A DNA stretch of 64,000 nucleotides. Origin: Crocodylus rhombifer. Its lineage: Eukaryota; Chordata; Crocodylia; Crocodylidae. A program made the translations under genes and the position numbers. Positions within the stretch are counted from its first letter, which is position 1, and every line of letters begins with the position of its first letter. The stretch is taken from assembly GCA_038503035.1 (NCBI GenBank), contig JAVSML010000992.1, forward strand, positions 30,001 through 94,000, in the 5' to 3' direction. This document shows, in pieces, positions 12,305 through 25,274 of this stretch. The notes beneath the pieces are model-generated. The model had not been told where the DNA came from. It did not search any database and saw only the letters and a list, made by a program, of their open reading frames with translations.

Positions 12305-12478
12305 CAGGGCCTGGTTTAAACGGTGGTAGAGGNNNNNNNNNNTTACGGCTGCTTGCTGGGAAACTTCCAGCAAACGGCCATATTGTGGTATTTTATTGCA
12401 AGCCATATTTTTCGTGAAAATCACTTAATTTCATGATTTTCATGAAAAATGCAAAATTGCAGTTTAAACCAGGACCTA
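12305..12478. mobile_element. Short MITE with 12-bp perfect terminal inverted repeats, interrupted by a gap
   Basis: CCTGGTTTAAAC at 12310-12321 is the exact inverse of GTTTAAACCAGG at 12462-12473, and the match extends imperfectly outward. The flanking octamers CTAATAGG and CAAATAAC agree at 5 of 8 positions, compatible with an aged hAT-type duplication. The interior contains 'ttttcgtgaaaatcac' and 'tttcatgaaaaatg', which form further inverted repeats. Part of the interior is missing in the 10-N gap. Confidence 0.55.
12333..12342. other. Assembly gap (10 N)
   Basis: Ten N. Unlike the second gap, the flanks do not duplicate each other. Confidence 0.99.
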
Positions 12479-15400
12479 CAAATAACAGGTTTTCTTACTG
12501 TAAGATGTTCCCTACTCTTACCCCATCACTTCTACTCTGTGGGATCTGAGTCCTTCAGAGCACTACAGAGCATTTTCTGTGGAACCAAGGCTGCAGGAGT
12601 AATACTTTGGAGCTGAAAACCTCTGCCTGTGCTCCTGTAGTACAGTGGGATCCCACTCATGTGGTGTAGAGATCTTTTATAATGGTAAGTCAAATATTGA
12701 TCTGCTTGTTTTTAGCCCTTGTATTCACACCAAGCCTACAACACTTTTGAGACCTCCTGTAATGGATGTACATCTCTTTTTATGATAAGGCAAGCAATAA
12801 CTTAATACAATAAGAGATCTGGAAAAGAAAGCCATTCCTCTGTAACTTTTTTGTAAATGCAACACTGTAATTCTAACATATTGCCAACCATGGATCTAAA
12901 TTATGTGAATCTTGACAGCTCAAAGTGCTGAACAATTAAAGCATTTGACCATCAGATGGCATAAACCTATTAATTGGCTATTGTTCCTCAAATATCAAAC
13001 ATTATTAATAAGGATAAACTTAAGGCAGTACCATATAATTATCATATGCGTCCCACACTGTGTAGGAAGGAAGGAGGAGGAGGGAGAATAATTTATTGCT
13101 TTCTGAGAACGACAGCAGTTATGACATTTTAGATCAAAGATAGAGGGGAATCTTAATTCTAACACCACATCTTGCCATGCTGTGCCATGCACCTTCATAT
13201 CTTCCCACTCCAACAGAATATAAGTACATTCAACTGTGCGATGGGTGAAGCAATGCATTTAGTTCTGCTTCAGACATTTATCATTATAGAATTAAGTTTC
13301 AATACACCCCTGCTCTTGAAGGCAGGGTTACTGAGAATTCCTGTACCTACTACACCTCAGCCACAGGATTATGTTTCTCCACACCTTGTTGACAGAATAG
13401 GAGAGGTGTTTTTTCCTCTAAGATAAGCAAGGAGGAGCTTGTGGTTAGATTTTGTATGCGTGATAGCAGTCTGAAGTAGTGAAAAGTCCAAACAAGCTGC
13501 TTAGAAGATAAGTTCTTGGATCCATCTGTCCTGTTTTAGCGCTCCAAAAAGGGAATAGGAGCCATATAGTCTCACTTCCTATTTAATACATTTTAAATTT
13601 AAATTTAATTTCAATAGCATGTAAGAACCAACTCTCCTATACTACCTAACTTCTGTCTAAAATGTAGACATTGCTTCAGAGAGAGCTCCTGCTGATCAAA
13701 AAAATGTCACGTGTGCAACATGGTGTATTTTTTGTTTGTTTGGTTGGCTGGTTGTTTTTTTTGTGGGGGGGGCAGGAGTTAAGTTGGAATGATGGTTTAA
13801 GAATAGTGTGGGAGCTTTTGATTTTGATTCTTTGGCCATGTCAATAGCTATTGTAGCTAACACAGACTTGGGTTCCAACCCTGAGCAATTTTCTGTACTT
13901 GTGCAGAATTATAGGGTTTGCCACAGGAGTTGAGGTTTTATTGCGAAGGATTTTTTCCCCTAGGAATGTGGACATACGTTTTAAGTATGCAAATCATTCA
14001 GTTTACATCAGTAGGCCTATTAATGAATTTTTAACCACGTACGAAACTGTAGGATTTGTACAGTATTATAACTTTGGCCAGCAAGGGGCTCCAAACTTTT
14101 CATATGTACAATAATGAAATCCTGTTACAAGTGAAAATTCATAATTGGTTATACAAATGGCTAAGAAGTTAATTTAATACAGTCCCTAGTTCATAACACA
14201 TTCTGTTTTCATTTCTGTGCTCAAGATATTTTGACTTAGTACTGCAAGCATTCAGTAATAGTTTTTTGAGCATAAAATTAGTGCTGTTAAAAAGTGGTGT
14301 TTTCTGGATGATGGAAATACAGACAGGGCTATCTTGCAAATGGGGGAACTGAAATACAGTGTTCAAGCCTGTGAAAGAAGGGTTGAAAAGCCCCTTCCTT
14401 TTCTATGTGGGAAATGGGCCTCCATAGTTTATGAACAAGTGAGTGCTCAGTCACTTCTCACAGTTTCTTCTCAAAACTACATGGGAGGTTGGGGAATAGC
14501 ACCTCTACAAGAGTAACATGTAAGCAAGTTACGGTGCTGTCTGTTTGAGCATTACAATAGCATTTGGGGGCTGGTGATGGGCAGAAAATATTGTTGCCAG
14601 GGAATCTAGGGCCTAGGAACATATGTAAAAGATTAGACTAGACTTCCATAACGAATTTGAGGAATATGTGGGCTAAAGAGGCAATTCAGTTCCTCCATGA
14701 TGGAATATGAAGCTGGAAACCTTTGAGAGCCAATTCAAGAAGTTCAAATCCTTTGCTAGTTTTCCTCTAAGGAACTGCCAATCGAGTCCAATGTGTTGAA
14801 AATGTGGTCTGTTTGGCACAGACTGAAATGAGACTCAGCGGTAGCAGCAATAACAGCACTAACTCTAGTCCACACTATATATACATGTGCATGCAGGGAT
14901 TAAAAATGAATGCATTAATGAATACTGGCATCAAAACATTTAGAAACTATATAGCACTGGATAATCCCTCTATTTATTTATGGAAAAATCCATTGAAATG
15001 TTAATGCTTTCTTTATGGGGAAAATAAAAATATTTGGAGTGTAATTTCCTAGATGCTGTAGAATCTATTTCTAACCATCCGAGGCACAACAATTAATTTA
15101 TGAAGAGTTTCTCTGGAAGTTGATTACCTATGCCGAGTTTGAGGTTACTAATCTTTCATAACCATGTTACTAATCATTCCTCTTTCTGAATTCTTCTTTC
15201 TGATAGCCTTGCAGTGCTAATTCAAACACTTTCTAATACTTCCTTGTACCAATAGCTCTTTACAACATTGACCATACATTAACTGATCTTTTAAATGTGG
15301 TTTGAATAAAACAGAAAGAGTACATTTAAAGTAACTTACCACAGGCATTTTTCTACCTCTCTTCCTCCCTCCTTATTCTTTGTAAGCAACCTATGTATGA

Positions 15401-16624
15401 TCAGATGACGCAGTGGAAAAGAACTATTTAAAATTCTAGTTATCCTAGTAAAATATTAACTAGCTGTCTAGAGAAGCATTTTAAAGAAAAAAAAGTAATA
15501 AGCTCATATGACTTAGTGTTCTGTCAAAGAGAGAGAGAATTTTTTTACTGGGAGAATCAAAGTTATTTATGAAGTGTATTTTCAGTGTCAAAACAGAAAG
15601 TAGAAGGCTCTTTCTCTATTTTATGATAGCTGTAGTGATAAACTTCATTTACAGTACTGAGGATTACCTACAGCCCAGTTGGAAATCCGTATTGAATTCC
15701 AAAGAATGAGCAAACACCACTTGCAATAGTGAGACCTTGTTAATGAAAAGCCTTTCAAATCTAGGGATGTCAGTAAAAAGAATAAATAGTTAAAGGGAAA
15801 GGTGTTGTATTAACTTCTGAAACCCAGGGTAAAATCTGTTAGGTAGTCTGAAATCTGTGGAAGACCAACATCATCATTATATGCAAACTTGCATGGGTAT
15901 GAATGTATTTAAGTAGCTGCTGTGGAAAGAACATGAGGCTGCATGCATGGTATGACAGAGAAGTACAGCCACAGTTTTATATTTATTAAATACATCTGTG
16001 GGTGGAAAATATTCAACCATTTCTGTTTGATTTATTTCAGAATTTGTATCTGGGTCTCACATTTCATGCGAGTTACCTAAATAAATTTATCATAAGGAAG
16101 ATACCAACGCTGTCTTTTCCTCATGAGGCCAAATTTGGCATCTGTGTTCTGAGAACACCACCTCTGGATTAGATTCTATAGATAAGGTCGGTGGGCAATG
16201 CCTGATGTGAGAACAAAATCATGGTTTACACATGCCAGAGCTAATCCTTGGTGCTGTCAGGATTTTCAGTGGTTGTATGTAAGCCCATCAGCAGAAATTG
16301 AAGTACTATGGGGATTTTAACAGCAGAAATGAGGATTTAAGGGCTCTCCAAAGGTAGGATGCAGCTGTGTGGTAGTTTTTTAAAAATCTTCATCACATAT
16401 AAATGTGAAAGTTGGATGTCAATACATTTAAAAAACCTGGGTATATATTGATAAGCATGATGTAGTCATCAGAAGCCTCTAGCTTTCAGTACTTTTTTTT
16501 TTTTTTTTTAACATGGAACTGGCACTGCAAGATGACTAACACTTTTTACAGTATAACAACACAAGCGCAGCTTTTGTACCACAGTTGCAAGGATGTTGCA
16601 CAAATATACTACATCCAGAAATAC
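12479..16624. other. AT-rich intergenic or intronic sequence; no gene seen
   Basis: I see no recognisable exon, RNA gene or well-defined repeat over about 4.1 kb. Open frames are short and of chance composition. Poly-T and poly-A runs occur at about 13753, 15485 and 16492-16509. Confidence 0.5.
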
Positions 16625-19600
16625 TTTTATTTGATAAAGTTAAACGAGATGACCTGGTGACTTCTGGATAAGTTCAGGATCCTGAAGAAAAGAAGATGGA
16701 GAACAGCACAGTAAGGACCCTGGATTTCAGAAAGCCAGACTTTAACTTGCTTAGGGAACTGATGGGCAGGATCCCCTGGGAAGCCAGTTTGAGAGGGAGA
16801 GGAGTACAAGAGAGCTGGCTGTACTTTGAAGAAGCTTTACTAAAAGTGCAGGGACAAACCGTCCTGATGTGCAGGAACACAAGCAAGTATGGCAGAAGAC
16901 CAGCTTGGCTGAGCAGGGAATTCTTCAGTAAACTAAATCACAAAAAGAAAGCTTGTAAGAAGTGGAAACTTGGACAAACAACTAGGGTGGAGTACATAAG
17001 AGCATTGCTTGAGCATACAGGGATGAAGTCAGGAAGGCCAAAGTGCAATTGGAGTTGCAGCTAGCAAGGGATGTGAAGGGTAACAAGAAGGGGTTCTACA
17101 AGTATGTTAGCAGCAAGAGGAAGCTCAAGGAAAGTGTGGGTCCCTTACTGAGTGGGGGAGGCAAACTTGTGATGGAGGATGCAGAAAAGGTTGAAGTGTT
17201 CAGTACCTTTTTCACCTCAGTTTTCCCAAGCAAGGTCAGCTTCTAGACTACTGCACCAAGCTGCACAGTTTGGGAAGGTGAGCAGCCCTCAGTGGTGAAA
17301 GAACAGGTTGGGGACTATTTAGAAAAGCTGAACATCTACAAGTCCACAGGGCCAAATGGGATGCACCTGAAGGTGCTGAGGGAGTTGGCTGATGGGATTG
17401 CAGAGCCACTGGCCATCACTTTTGAAAACTCATGGTGATCAGGATAGGTCCCAGATGACTGGAAAAGGTGCCAACATAGTGCCCATATATAAGAAAGGGA
17501 AGGAGGAGGATCCAGAGAACTACAGTCCCTTGAAAAATCATGGAGCAGATCCTAAAGGAATTCATTTCTAAGCACAGTCAGCATGGATTCAACAGTGGCA
17601 AGTCATGCCTGATCAACCTGATTGCCTTCTACAATGAGATGACTGGCTCTGTGGATGTGGAGAGACCAGTGGATGTGGTATACCTTGATTTTTAGCAAGG
17701 CTTTTGATAGTTTCCCACAACATTCTCACAGGCAAGCTGAGGAAGTATTATGGGATAGATAAATGGGACTACAAGGTGGATAGAAAACTGCCTGGAGCCT
17801 CGGGTTCAGAGGGTAGTCAATGGCTCAATGTTTAGTTGGCAGGTGGTATCAAGTGGAGCACCCAAGGGTTGGTTTTGTTCGATATCTTCATCAGTGATCT
17901 GGAAGATGGCATAGAGTGTGCCCTCAGCAAGTTTGCAGATGACACCAAGCTGGGGGGAATAGTAGATACTTTGGAAGGTAGGGCTAGCATTCAGAGTGAC
18001 CTAGACAAAGTAGAGGATTGGGCCCAAAAGAAATCTCATGAAGTTCAGTGAGGACAAGTGCAAAGTCCTACACTTAAGACAGAAGAATCCCATGCACTGG
18101 TACAGGCTGGGGATTGGCTGGCTGGGCAGCAGCTCTGTAGAAAAGGACCTGGGGGTTACAGTGGAAAATAAGTTGAATATGAGCCAGCATTGTGCCCTTG
18201 TTGCAAGAATGGCTAACAGCATACTGGGCTGCATTGGTAGGTGTGTTGCCAGTAGGTCAAGGGAAGTGACTATTCCCTTTTATTCAGGGCTGGTGAGGCC
18301 ATATCTGGAGTACTGTGTTCAGTTTTGGGGCCCCCATAGGTGGATTAATGCACGGGCCTAGGGGCTGCCAGATGCCTGGGTTCCCATGGGAAATAGTGAG
18401 TTTCCCTTTGCAGGTGGGCAGCATTCTAGCCTGCGAGGGGCTGCTTGGGGCTGCCAGGAATGAGATGTAGGGGCACTACCTGCATGCATGTGACCTGGAG
18501 CCTAGCCGAGGAGCATGGAAAGCATTTCCCTCCAGTAAGTATATGGGGGGGAAGGGGTGTGATGGTGTGCAGGTTGAGGACCCCACAGTGAGGAAGGGAG
18601 TGGGGCAGGCACAGGGGCTAGGGGCGCTGTCCAGCCAGGGCGGTGCATGGAACCTCAGGCTGGGCTGGGGAGTGGGACAAAGCCACAGGCAGCTTGACCA
18701 GAGGGGTGGGGTAGGGTAGGCTCTCTGCCGTTGCATGCACCCCTGGGGGGAGGCATGGGGGAGCATGTGCCCCCTGCGGACTCGGGGCTCTCCGTTCTGC
18801 TGCTTTTGCCCTGGAGAGCCCCGAGCAGCCCACATCTGCCCTTGCCCCACTCGGTTCTGCTCTGGCATTGGCAAGGAGGGGCAGTGGGGAGCAAGAAGGA
18901 GAAGCAGACATGTGCCACCCCACCCCCAGTCCGGCTGGATCCGCCCGGCCGGATCCACCCAGCCTCCCCCATGGGCAAGGGATAGTGCTAGCATCCCCCT
19001 GGTAGGGGAGCTGGGCTAGGGGGCTTGGGGGTGGGCTATAGTCATCCTAAAGTTTGTTAGCCCTCCTGTAGTCATCCCTTCCAGTGCCCCTGCCCCACCC
19101 TTGGCAGCAGCAGCACCAGGAGGCCTCTCCCTCTTCTGGAGCCCAGGGCCCTAATAAACCTTAATTCACCACTGGGCCCCCATTACAGAAAGGATGTGGA
19201 CAAATTGGAGAGAGTCCAGTGGAGGGCAACAAAAATGGTTTGGAGATGGAACCCATGACTTATGAGAAGAGGCTGAGGGAACTGGGCTTATTTAGTTCAT
19301 TAGAAGAGAAGACTGAGGGGGGATTTAATTGCAGCCTTTAACTACCTGAAGGGGGGTTTGAAAAAGGATGGAGCTAGAATGTTCTCAGTGGTGACGGGTG
19401 ACAGAACAAAGAGCAACAGTCTTAAGTTAGAGCAAGGGAAGTTTAGGTTAGATATTAGGAAGAATTTTCTCACTAGGAGGGTAGTAAAACACTGGAACAA
19501 GTTTCCCATCCAGAGAGGTGGTGGAAGCTTCATCCTTGAAGGCTTTTAATACCTGGCTGGACAAAGCTTTGGCTGGGATGATCTAGTTGGGGATGGTCCT

Positions 19601-19668
19601 GCTTTGACCAGGCGGTTGGACTAGATGACCTCCTGAGGTCCCTTCCAGACCTAATTTTCTAAGATACT
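16625..19668 (+). mobile_element. Long CR1 LINE, 5'-truncated and broken, split by a hAT insertion
   Basis: Frames shift repeatedly but the ORF2 order is clear. The linker is at 16696-17246 ('ESWLYFEEALLKVQ', 'RPAWLSREFFSKLNHKKKA', 'LARDVKGNKKGFYKYVSSKR'). RT fingers follow at about 17330-17520 and motif A near 17680 with a stop inside it. Motif C is near 17930 ('SKFADDTKL'). The thumb and C-terminal parts are at 18038-18336 and 19183-19550. The 3' UTR tail ends near 19668 ('aggtcccttccagaccta'). About 30 bp is deleted near 17525. An 838-bp hAT element interrupts it at 18337-19174. The element is dead. Confidence 0.92.
18337..19174. mobile_element. Non-autonomous hAT element inside the CR1, 8-bp TSD
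   Basis: The insertion is bracketed by perfect 8-bp copies of GGCCCCCA (18329-18336 and 19175-19182). Removing one copy and the insert restores the CR1 block without a gap, so this is a clean insertion. The ends are imperfect inverted repeats: left TAGGTGGATTAATGC, right end inverse CAGTGGTGAATTAAGG. An 8-bp duplication with such ends is typical of hAT. The interior is GC-rich and has open frames on both strands, but none resembles a transposase. Confidence 0.9.
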
Positions 19669-21036
19669 ATACACTGAGCTCACAGGCTGTTTAATTATCA
19701 GTATAGTCCAAAGGGCGAAAGGAGATGCTTATAAGGACTAATAAATGGGTGAATTTGATAAAATGTTCGTGAAGATATGCATAGAAGAAATCCCTCTTAC
19801 CTTTTCATGCAATGCAAATGGTACAGTGCTGGCTAAGCTGTTGTTTATGACACGCACATAATTCCATTAACAACAGATCCTGGTAGACAAAGCATAGGAG
19901 CAAAAAAAAAAGGGATAATATTAATTAATGTTCACTTTGACATATAATACTAATGAGCCAAAAATCAGTGAAAGATAAATAATTTGATTAAACAGTATTA
20001 CGGTTCAGCATCACTAACCTAACAAAATTAAACAATATAGCTTTTTCAGAGCAAACCACTGAATTTATTTACATCTGTGAATTAAAGACGTACTTCTAAA
20101 TTACTCCTTTATATCCATCCAGCTTGAGATGAAATTAAGTAGTTACGTATCAACAAACCAAACATGTTAAGTGGTTTTTGTGTAAACACAGACATAAAAA
20201 AGCATGCGGGTATGACTAGAATTGGCATAATACAAGCAGATGCTTGATGTGATTACTTGGCACATCTTGCTGAAGCATAGAACCTTTATTATTTCAAATC
20301 TGTGTCTTAGGAAGAGGCTGCTAATCCCATCAAATGTGTGCGTTTTTTGTAGTAGTTTAATTAGGGTCATTGCAGTAATTTAATTTCACTGTCATCAGTC
20401 AAATAAGGCTGATGACAAGTGAAACCTTTTTTTCCTCCACTTGCTCCCTAAAATAAAATTAGAATCTGGAGTGCTGGGAAGTCTCACTTCAAAGCAGTCA
20501 GCTCTATAGTAAAGAATTTGACTTGGAAAAACAATTGGAACCTAAGTTTCATCTGGCAGGATCAGTTGTTGTTTTTTCCTTTTAAGGGTTTCTGAATCCA
20601 GAAACATTTTGGAGCTTGCATTTCCATTTTGCAGTAGTAAGTCTTAATACTGATAGCTTGTTTTTATTTAGCGTAAATAAATATAATATTAAACATGTTT
20701 ACAAACAAATTGAAACTGCATACTTCTGAATGATGGTTTCTACTTGTTTGTAGTTGACAGACTAAATTTTAAGTGTGCGTGCCTGCGTGTGGGTTCTGAA
20801 CATTGACCTAATTCAATTAAAAACAAAAACTGTGGCATGACCTCCCCTTTGGCTTTGGAGCTTTCTGCTTTATAAAAGCTCAGTGTTTTTGTGACTACCA
20901 CGGAAGGAGCGCTGTATATCATAAAGCTGTTTGAAATTAGTACTGTAAACAGGTTGGGTGTTTTCATTATTATTAGAACTGCTGAGTTTAAGGATTGGAA
21001 TCAAAATCAGTAACAGTATCTGAGATTTTAAAAGAT
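19669..21036. other. AT-rich sequence; no gene seen
   Basis: No supported exon. A splice-like minus-strand segment at 19810-19891 was examined and rejected because every frame carries a stop. Confidence 0.5.
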
Positions 21037-21232
21037 TTCGGATGTGGGAAGATTCAGTTTGTTTATATAAGGAAAAAAGGTTTGTTATATAAGAAAAACC
21101 AGAATTTATGATCTGGAAAGCTAACCCCTGACTGGGGGAATAAACAGATATTTGCATGCCCTGAGAGAAAACACAATAAGCAATGTGCGAATCCTTGGTC
21201 TTGGTGAATGAAACTTGCATCATAACTAATGT
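21037..21232 (+). repeat. Direct duplication, copy 1
   Basis: This segment is repeated at 22260-22438 in the same orientation. Shared blocks include 'ataagaaaaaccagaat', 'atctggaaagctaacccc', 'tatttgcatgc' and 'cttggtgaatgaaa'. Several indels separate the copies, so the duplication is old. Confidence 0.75.
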
Positions 21233-21648
21233 TTTGCTTTTAAAAGTTGCTTTGGGGTTTTTTTTAATTGTTTTTATAGTGCCGTAAACTATGACTGGTC
21301 TTGTCCTAGAGGGCACAGCTGTGTGATGGTAATACATGAAACAGCATTTCTATAGAAACCAGAGTTCTGAGATTTTTAAACATTTAAAAAAAATGTTCCT
21401 GATTAGAACCTTATATTTGTTAATGCTAGCGGTGGTTTTCATTAACTATTTAAACACGTTCTTGTGGCTAGACTTTTCCAAAAAAGCAGTCACTCAAGCA
21501 TGGAGCAGAGTATCTATTGAGGCTTTTATGTTCTGTGAGAAACTGGCCCTAGTTGTGGGTACCAAGCACCTGAAAATCTGTACCTATAACTTAGTTACAG
21601 CTTAGTGCGACAACAGCTTGTTTAAAAAACCAGAAACAACCCACCCAC

Positions 21649-21775
21649 CTTCCCTTGAACTTTACATCCCAATACATGGTAGGATGATCTTTCTTCAAGT
21701 AATCTCTCAATCCCTCCTTCTGCATCAGGTTCAGCTGGCCTTTACATAAATCCACTGTATATGTGGCAAAATGAT
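21649..21775 (-). CDS. Candidate internal exon, unidentified
   Basis: On the minus strand a 127-bp open segment lies between an acceptor with a pyrimidine tract ('tttgctgcctccag') and a donor (AAG|GTGGGT). The frame through it is open and reads a mixed, protein-like composition with 'TYTVDLCKGQLNLMQKEGL' and 'DYLKKDHPTMYWDVKFKG'. I do not recognise the family. It has no identified neighbouring exon, and it lies between the two halves of an old duplication, so it may be repeat-derived or chance. Confidence 0.25.
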
Positions 21776-22259
21776 CTGGAGGCAGCAAAGTCAAAGTCAA
21801 ACATCCCTCAGGGTAGAAGACCAGCATGGGGGTGGGGGAGAAGACTGGTGTGTGGGTGTACCAGCATGGGGGTGCACCATTAGGGCGTGCTGAGACCTTG
21901 AGGGGTGGGGAAGTGCCCCCATTGGGGGCAGGTCTGTACTGGGGGGTGGCTCCTCCAGCGGGTACAGCTGATGGGGTTGCCCGGTTGGGGGAGGGGAGAT
22001 GGTTCCATGTGGTGCCCTCAGGCAGTGGGGTGGCGTGTCCTGGCTACACTGAGGTGCAGGGGTGTCAGGGCTGCTCTCTAGCAATGGGGGCACAGGTGCC
22101 ATGGCTCTTTGGCAGCCCTCACAATGTCTTGGGGACCACTCTGCGCCCCCCTCATCCCACCTTTTCATGGAAATCGACAGTGTGAGCCCTGCCCACTCAG
22201 GCTCTGTGGCCAAACCCTGATTCAAACTTCAGAAAAATTCATTTAAGGTAGCAAGTATT

Positions 22260-22438
22260 TAGGATGTGGGGGGACTCAGTTTGCTGTATAAGAAAAACCA
22301 GAATGTATCATCTGGAAAGCTAACCCCAGACTAGGGGCATAAACAGGTATTTGCATGCTCCAAGAGAAAACACAACAGTGGCTAGCGATGAAAACACAAG
22401 TGATGGCTTGGTGAATGAAATGTACATCATAACTATTC
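22260..22438 (+). repeat. Direct duplication, copy 2
   Basis: Partner of 21037-21232, about 1.2 kb downstream. The intervening kilobase holds a candidate exon and a GC-rich stretch (21830-22220) with no recognised content. Confidence 0.75.
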
Positions 22439-22899
22439 AGAAAGTGATGATACTCTTCCTCCCCCCTTGCCTTTTACCATTTTACAAATGCTGATTTATT
22501 TATTTTTTTTCCATGTCTTTTAAAGGAACTGACATAAGTTGTTGTTGTGTTTGTTTGTTTTTTTTTTAATTTATCTAATCCAGGCAAGGGACGACAGAAG
22601 GTTCAATTTAGGGGTTTTACACAAATATATTGGGGGCTGTACCCTAGGCTAACAAAAGCTGCGTGACTAAATGCATGCTCCAGGTTGCATCAGCCTTAAC
22701 TAGCTATGTAGCTACCGTGTGCTGGGTCCTACAGGCTCTTCAGTCTCTCTCAAGCCACGTAAATAACTATGATTTTTAGCAAGCACTAATAAAATGTTAA
22801 AACTTGGCTTGAGTCCCAACCCAGAAACCTATGAAAGTGAATTCTGCTCAGGGGCTGCAATGTGAACAAACTTCCCCACTCATAGGCAACATTATAAAG

Positions 22900-23025
22900 C
22901 AAAACTTCCCAAACTTTTCCTCAGCATGGCCCCTTGTTCCCAACCCACAGTCCCCACCCCCATAGGCCCATCTGCTGATGTTGTGACCCCATTTGGTGTT
23001 GTGACCCACCGTTTGGGAACTGCTG
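22900..23025. mobile_element. 126-bp hAT MITE with perfect 8-bp TSD
   Basis: TTATAAAG is duplicated exactly at 22892-22899 and 23026-23033. The ends are inverted: left CAAAACTTCCCAAAC, right inverse CAGCAGTTCCCAAACGG, resembling the 'CAGTGGTTCCCAAAC' ends of Charlie-like hAT elements. It is too short to code. Confidence 0.88.
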
Positions 23026-23033
23026 TTATAAAG

Positions 23034-25239
23034 TATAACAGGGTGTTTTGAAGGGGGAAGGAAAATGACAGAGCAGTCACTGCTGTGGCCCTGCTCTTGT
23101 TCCCTGCTACCAATGAGGCTCTCCTTGTGTACATAAGTGGGGAGTGCTATTCCACTAGTGCTGCACACTGCATGGAGGTGGGGCACTCCACCACTATGGC
23201 TCCTTGCCACCCCCAGCAGGGCAGTATCCACTTCTCATTGCAGAAGCAATCTCTTTGGGCATAGGCTTCAACCTGAGCCACTAATACTCCAAGGATTTCA
23301 GTACTTTTAAGTAGACAATTTACACTCATTAGAATAATCTGCATATCATCAAAACTAACTCTTGTAAAGACACATGGCAAAGTACTTTTTTTTTTAATTT
23401 GTGTCTCAGGCCAAATTGGTCAAATTGGTTCCAAATTTCATCCACTGAGTCGTTTAGGTCCATGTAGTGTTACCACCAGCAGGTATCTTCCCTCCCAGAC
23501 TCTTCAGTCTGTAGTTTCAGATGCTCTTAAATCCATGGCAGGCATCCTACCCCTAAGCCTGGAGGTCTTGGGGTTTGGGTGCCACCAAGTCTTGCTTGCC
23601 TTTAACCAACAAGCCAAAGAAGGAAGATGGGGAGAAATCCCCCATCTCCATAAAATAGGTGTGTAGCTGAGATCCTGTCTGCAGTGCATTGGACAGGTCT
23701 CCACCCTTCATTGCACAATGCCATGCAATGTGATCTGACCTTCTTAGGAAAACCACCTCAAATGCACCCCCACAAAAAACAAAACAAAACACAAACTACT
23801 CAATTTCCCTAGTACTCCTGAGTTGAAGGTCCTTCAACTGTAGACCTGCACATTCGTCACAGTGAGTGCTAACCCCTCAGCAATCTTTACCCAATTTTCT
23901 CTTATAGTATCTATACCTCTATAAATTTTACAATTTTAGAAGGCAGGGCCAACATATGTTAACCCAACTCACTTGGACCCTTGTATTCAAGCTGTTAAAA
24001 AAAACAGGTAAAAGCATGTCAGCAGTGTCAAAACAAGTTAAAAAAACAAAACAAAACATTCTCACTCCCCCTTGGCCATGCATACCTTGCAGATATGGGA
24101 CAAAGTTCTCAGCAATCTGACCCTGCATACTAATAGTATTATGCAGTCAGCACCACAGAGAGGTTGGCTTGAGAATACACATATAATAACAGGATTACAT
24201 CAATTTAGCAATACTTTGTTTATGTAAGGACTCTACTAAGCTGCAGTATCTTTATATTCCACCCTGGCAACAGGAATAGCTCTAGGCACAAATTCAGTTC
24301 CTAGTGGGATTTTGTCTAGACTTGAAGAAGAGCTGGACCATTTTGTTTGTTTGTTAGCTGCTCTTTATGCAGTGCCAGCAAAATGGATACACAGGATTGG
24401 TTTTGGAAAAAAACAGGAAAATAGTAGCTATTTATTCTTTTAATTCCTCAGGAGATAGGTTTTTTGCACATCAAATGTTTCTAAAACACTACTCAGCAAA
24501 ACAAACACAAACAAAAATTACATGCTGGCTAATTATAGTAATTACATAATGGCACTTGTTCCCAGTACAGCAGTTTTGAAAGATGTAACAATTAGGTTAG
24601 TTTTAAGTCTTATTATTTCTCTATGTATTTGCAAAGTGGTGAACAGCATGTACATATTTAGCTGGCAAATATGCTGCTGACATCTGTACTTTAACTACTC
24701 CAAGCTGAAAATGCTAGCATTGTTGTCCTCAAAGGACTTTAATTTTTCTTTTTCCAACCAATACTCTGCTAAGGCTGTGTCTGTTAGTTTTCATTTAAAA
24801 TTTCCCTCTGCTCCTTCCATCAGTGCAGCTCTACCAGACTCAATTAAAGGCTAGATGGTCTGGTAGTAAAAATGGTAGTGGGTGCTATTATCTTATCTAC
24901 ACTAGGGTTTGAATGTTTTCAATATAGGTGGGAAATTAGAAAAAAATGGTGCAGATGAGACCTGCACAGCTAATATTGCTCTCATGGAAGCCAGTTCCTA
25001 CAAGATGGTAACACTCTTGGTTCCCTTTCACGTAAGTGAAAGTTTGAGAGTGCTTGGGACCAAGCAATACTGGCCAATTGGTGACTGGCTAACTGACTGT
25101 AAGAAATTTCAATGGACTTCAATTGGGCCAAATTTCCAGTTCCAACTCATGGTGTTTCTTTTTGTTCTCATGATCTGAAGGATGAATTTTTCAATCTCCT
25201 AACAAATTTCTGGGGTTCGGAGCCTAAGTTCCGTTGATT

Positions 25240-25274
<35 letters not shown>

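Noticed and set aside
18476..18994. 172-codon minus-strand frame rich in Pro/Cys
   Set aside because: It lies wholly inside the non-autonomous hAT insertion and reflects GC-rich composition; no domain.
19810..19891. Minus-strand segment with acceptor- and donor-like sites, considered as a 5' exon of the VAMP8-like gene
   Set aside because: All three frames carry a stop, and joining it to the ATG exon adds an out-of-frame upstream ATG. No support beyond the splice-like words.
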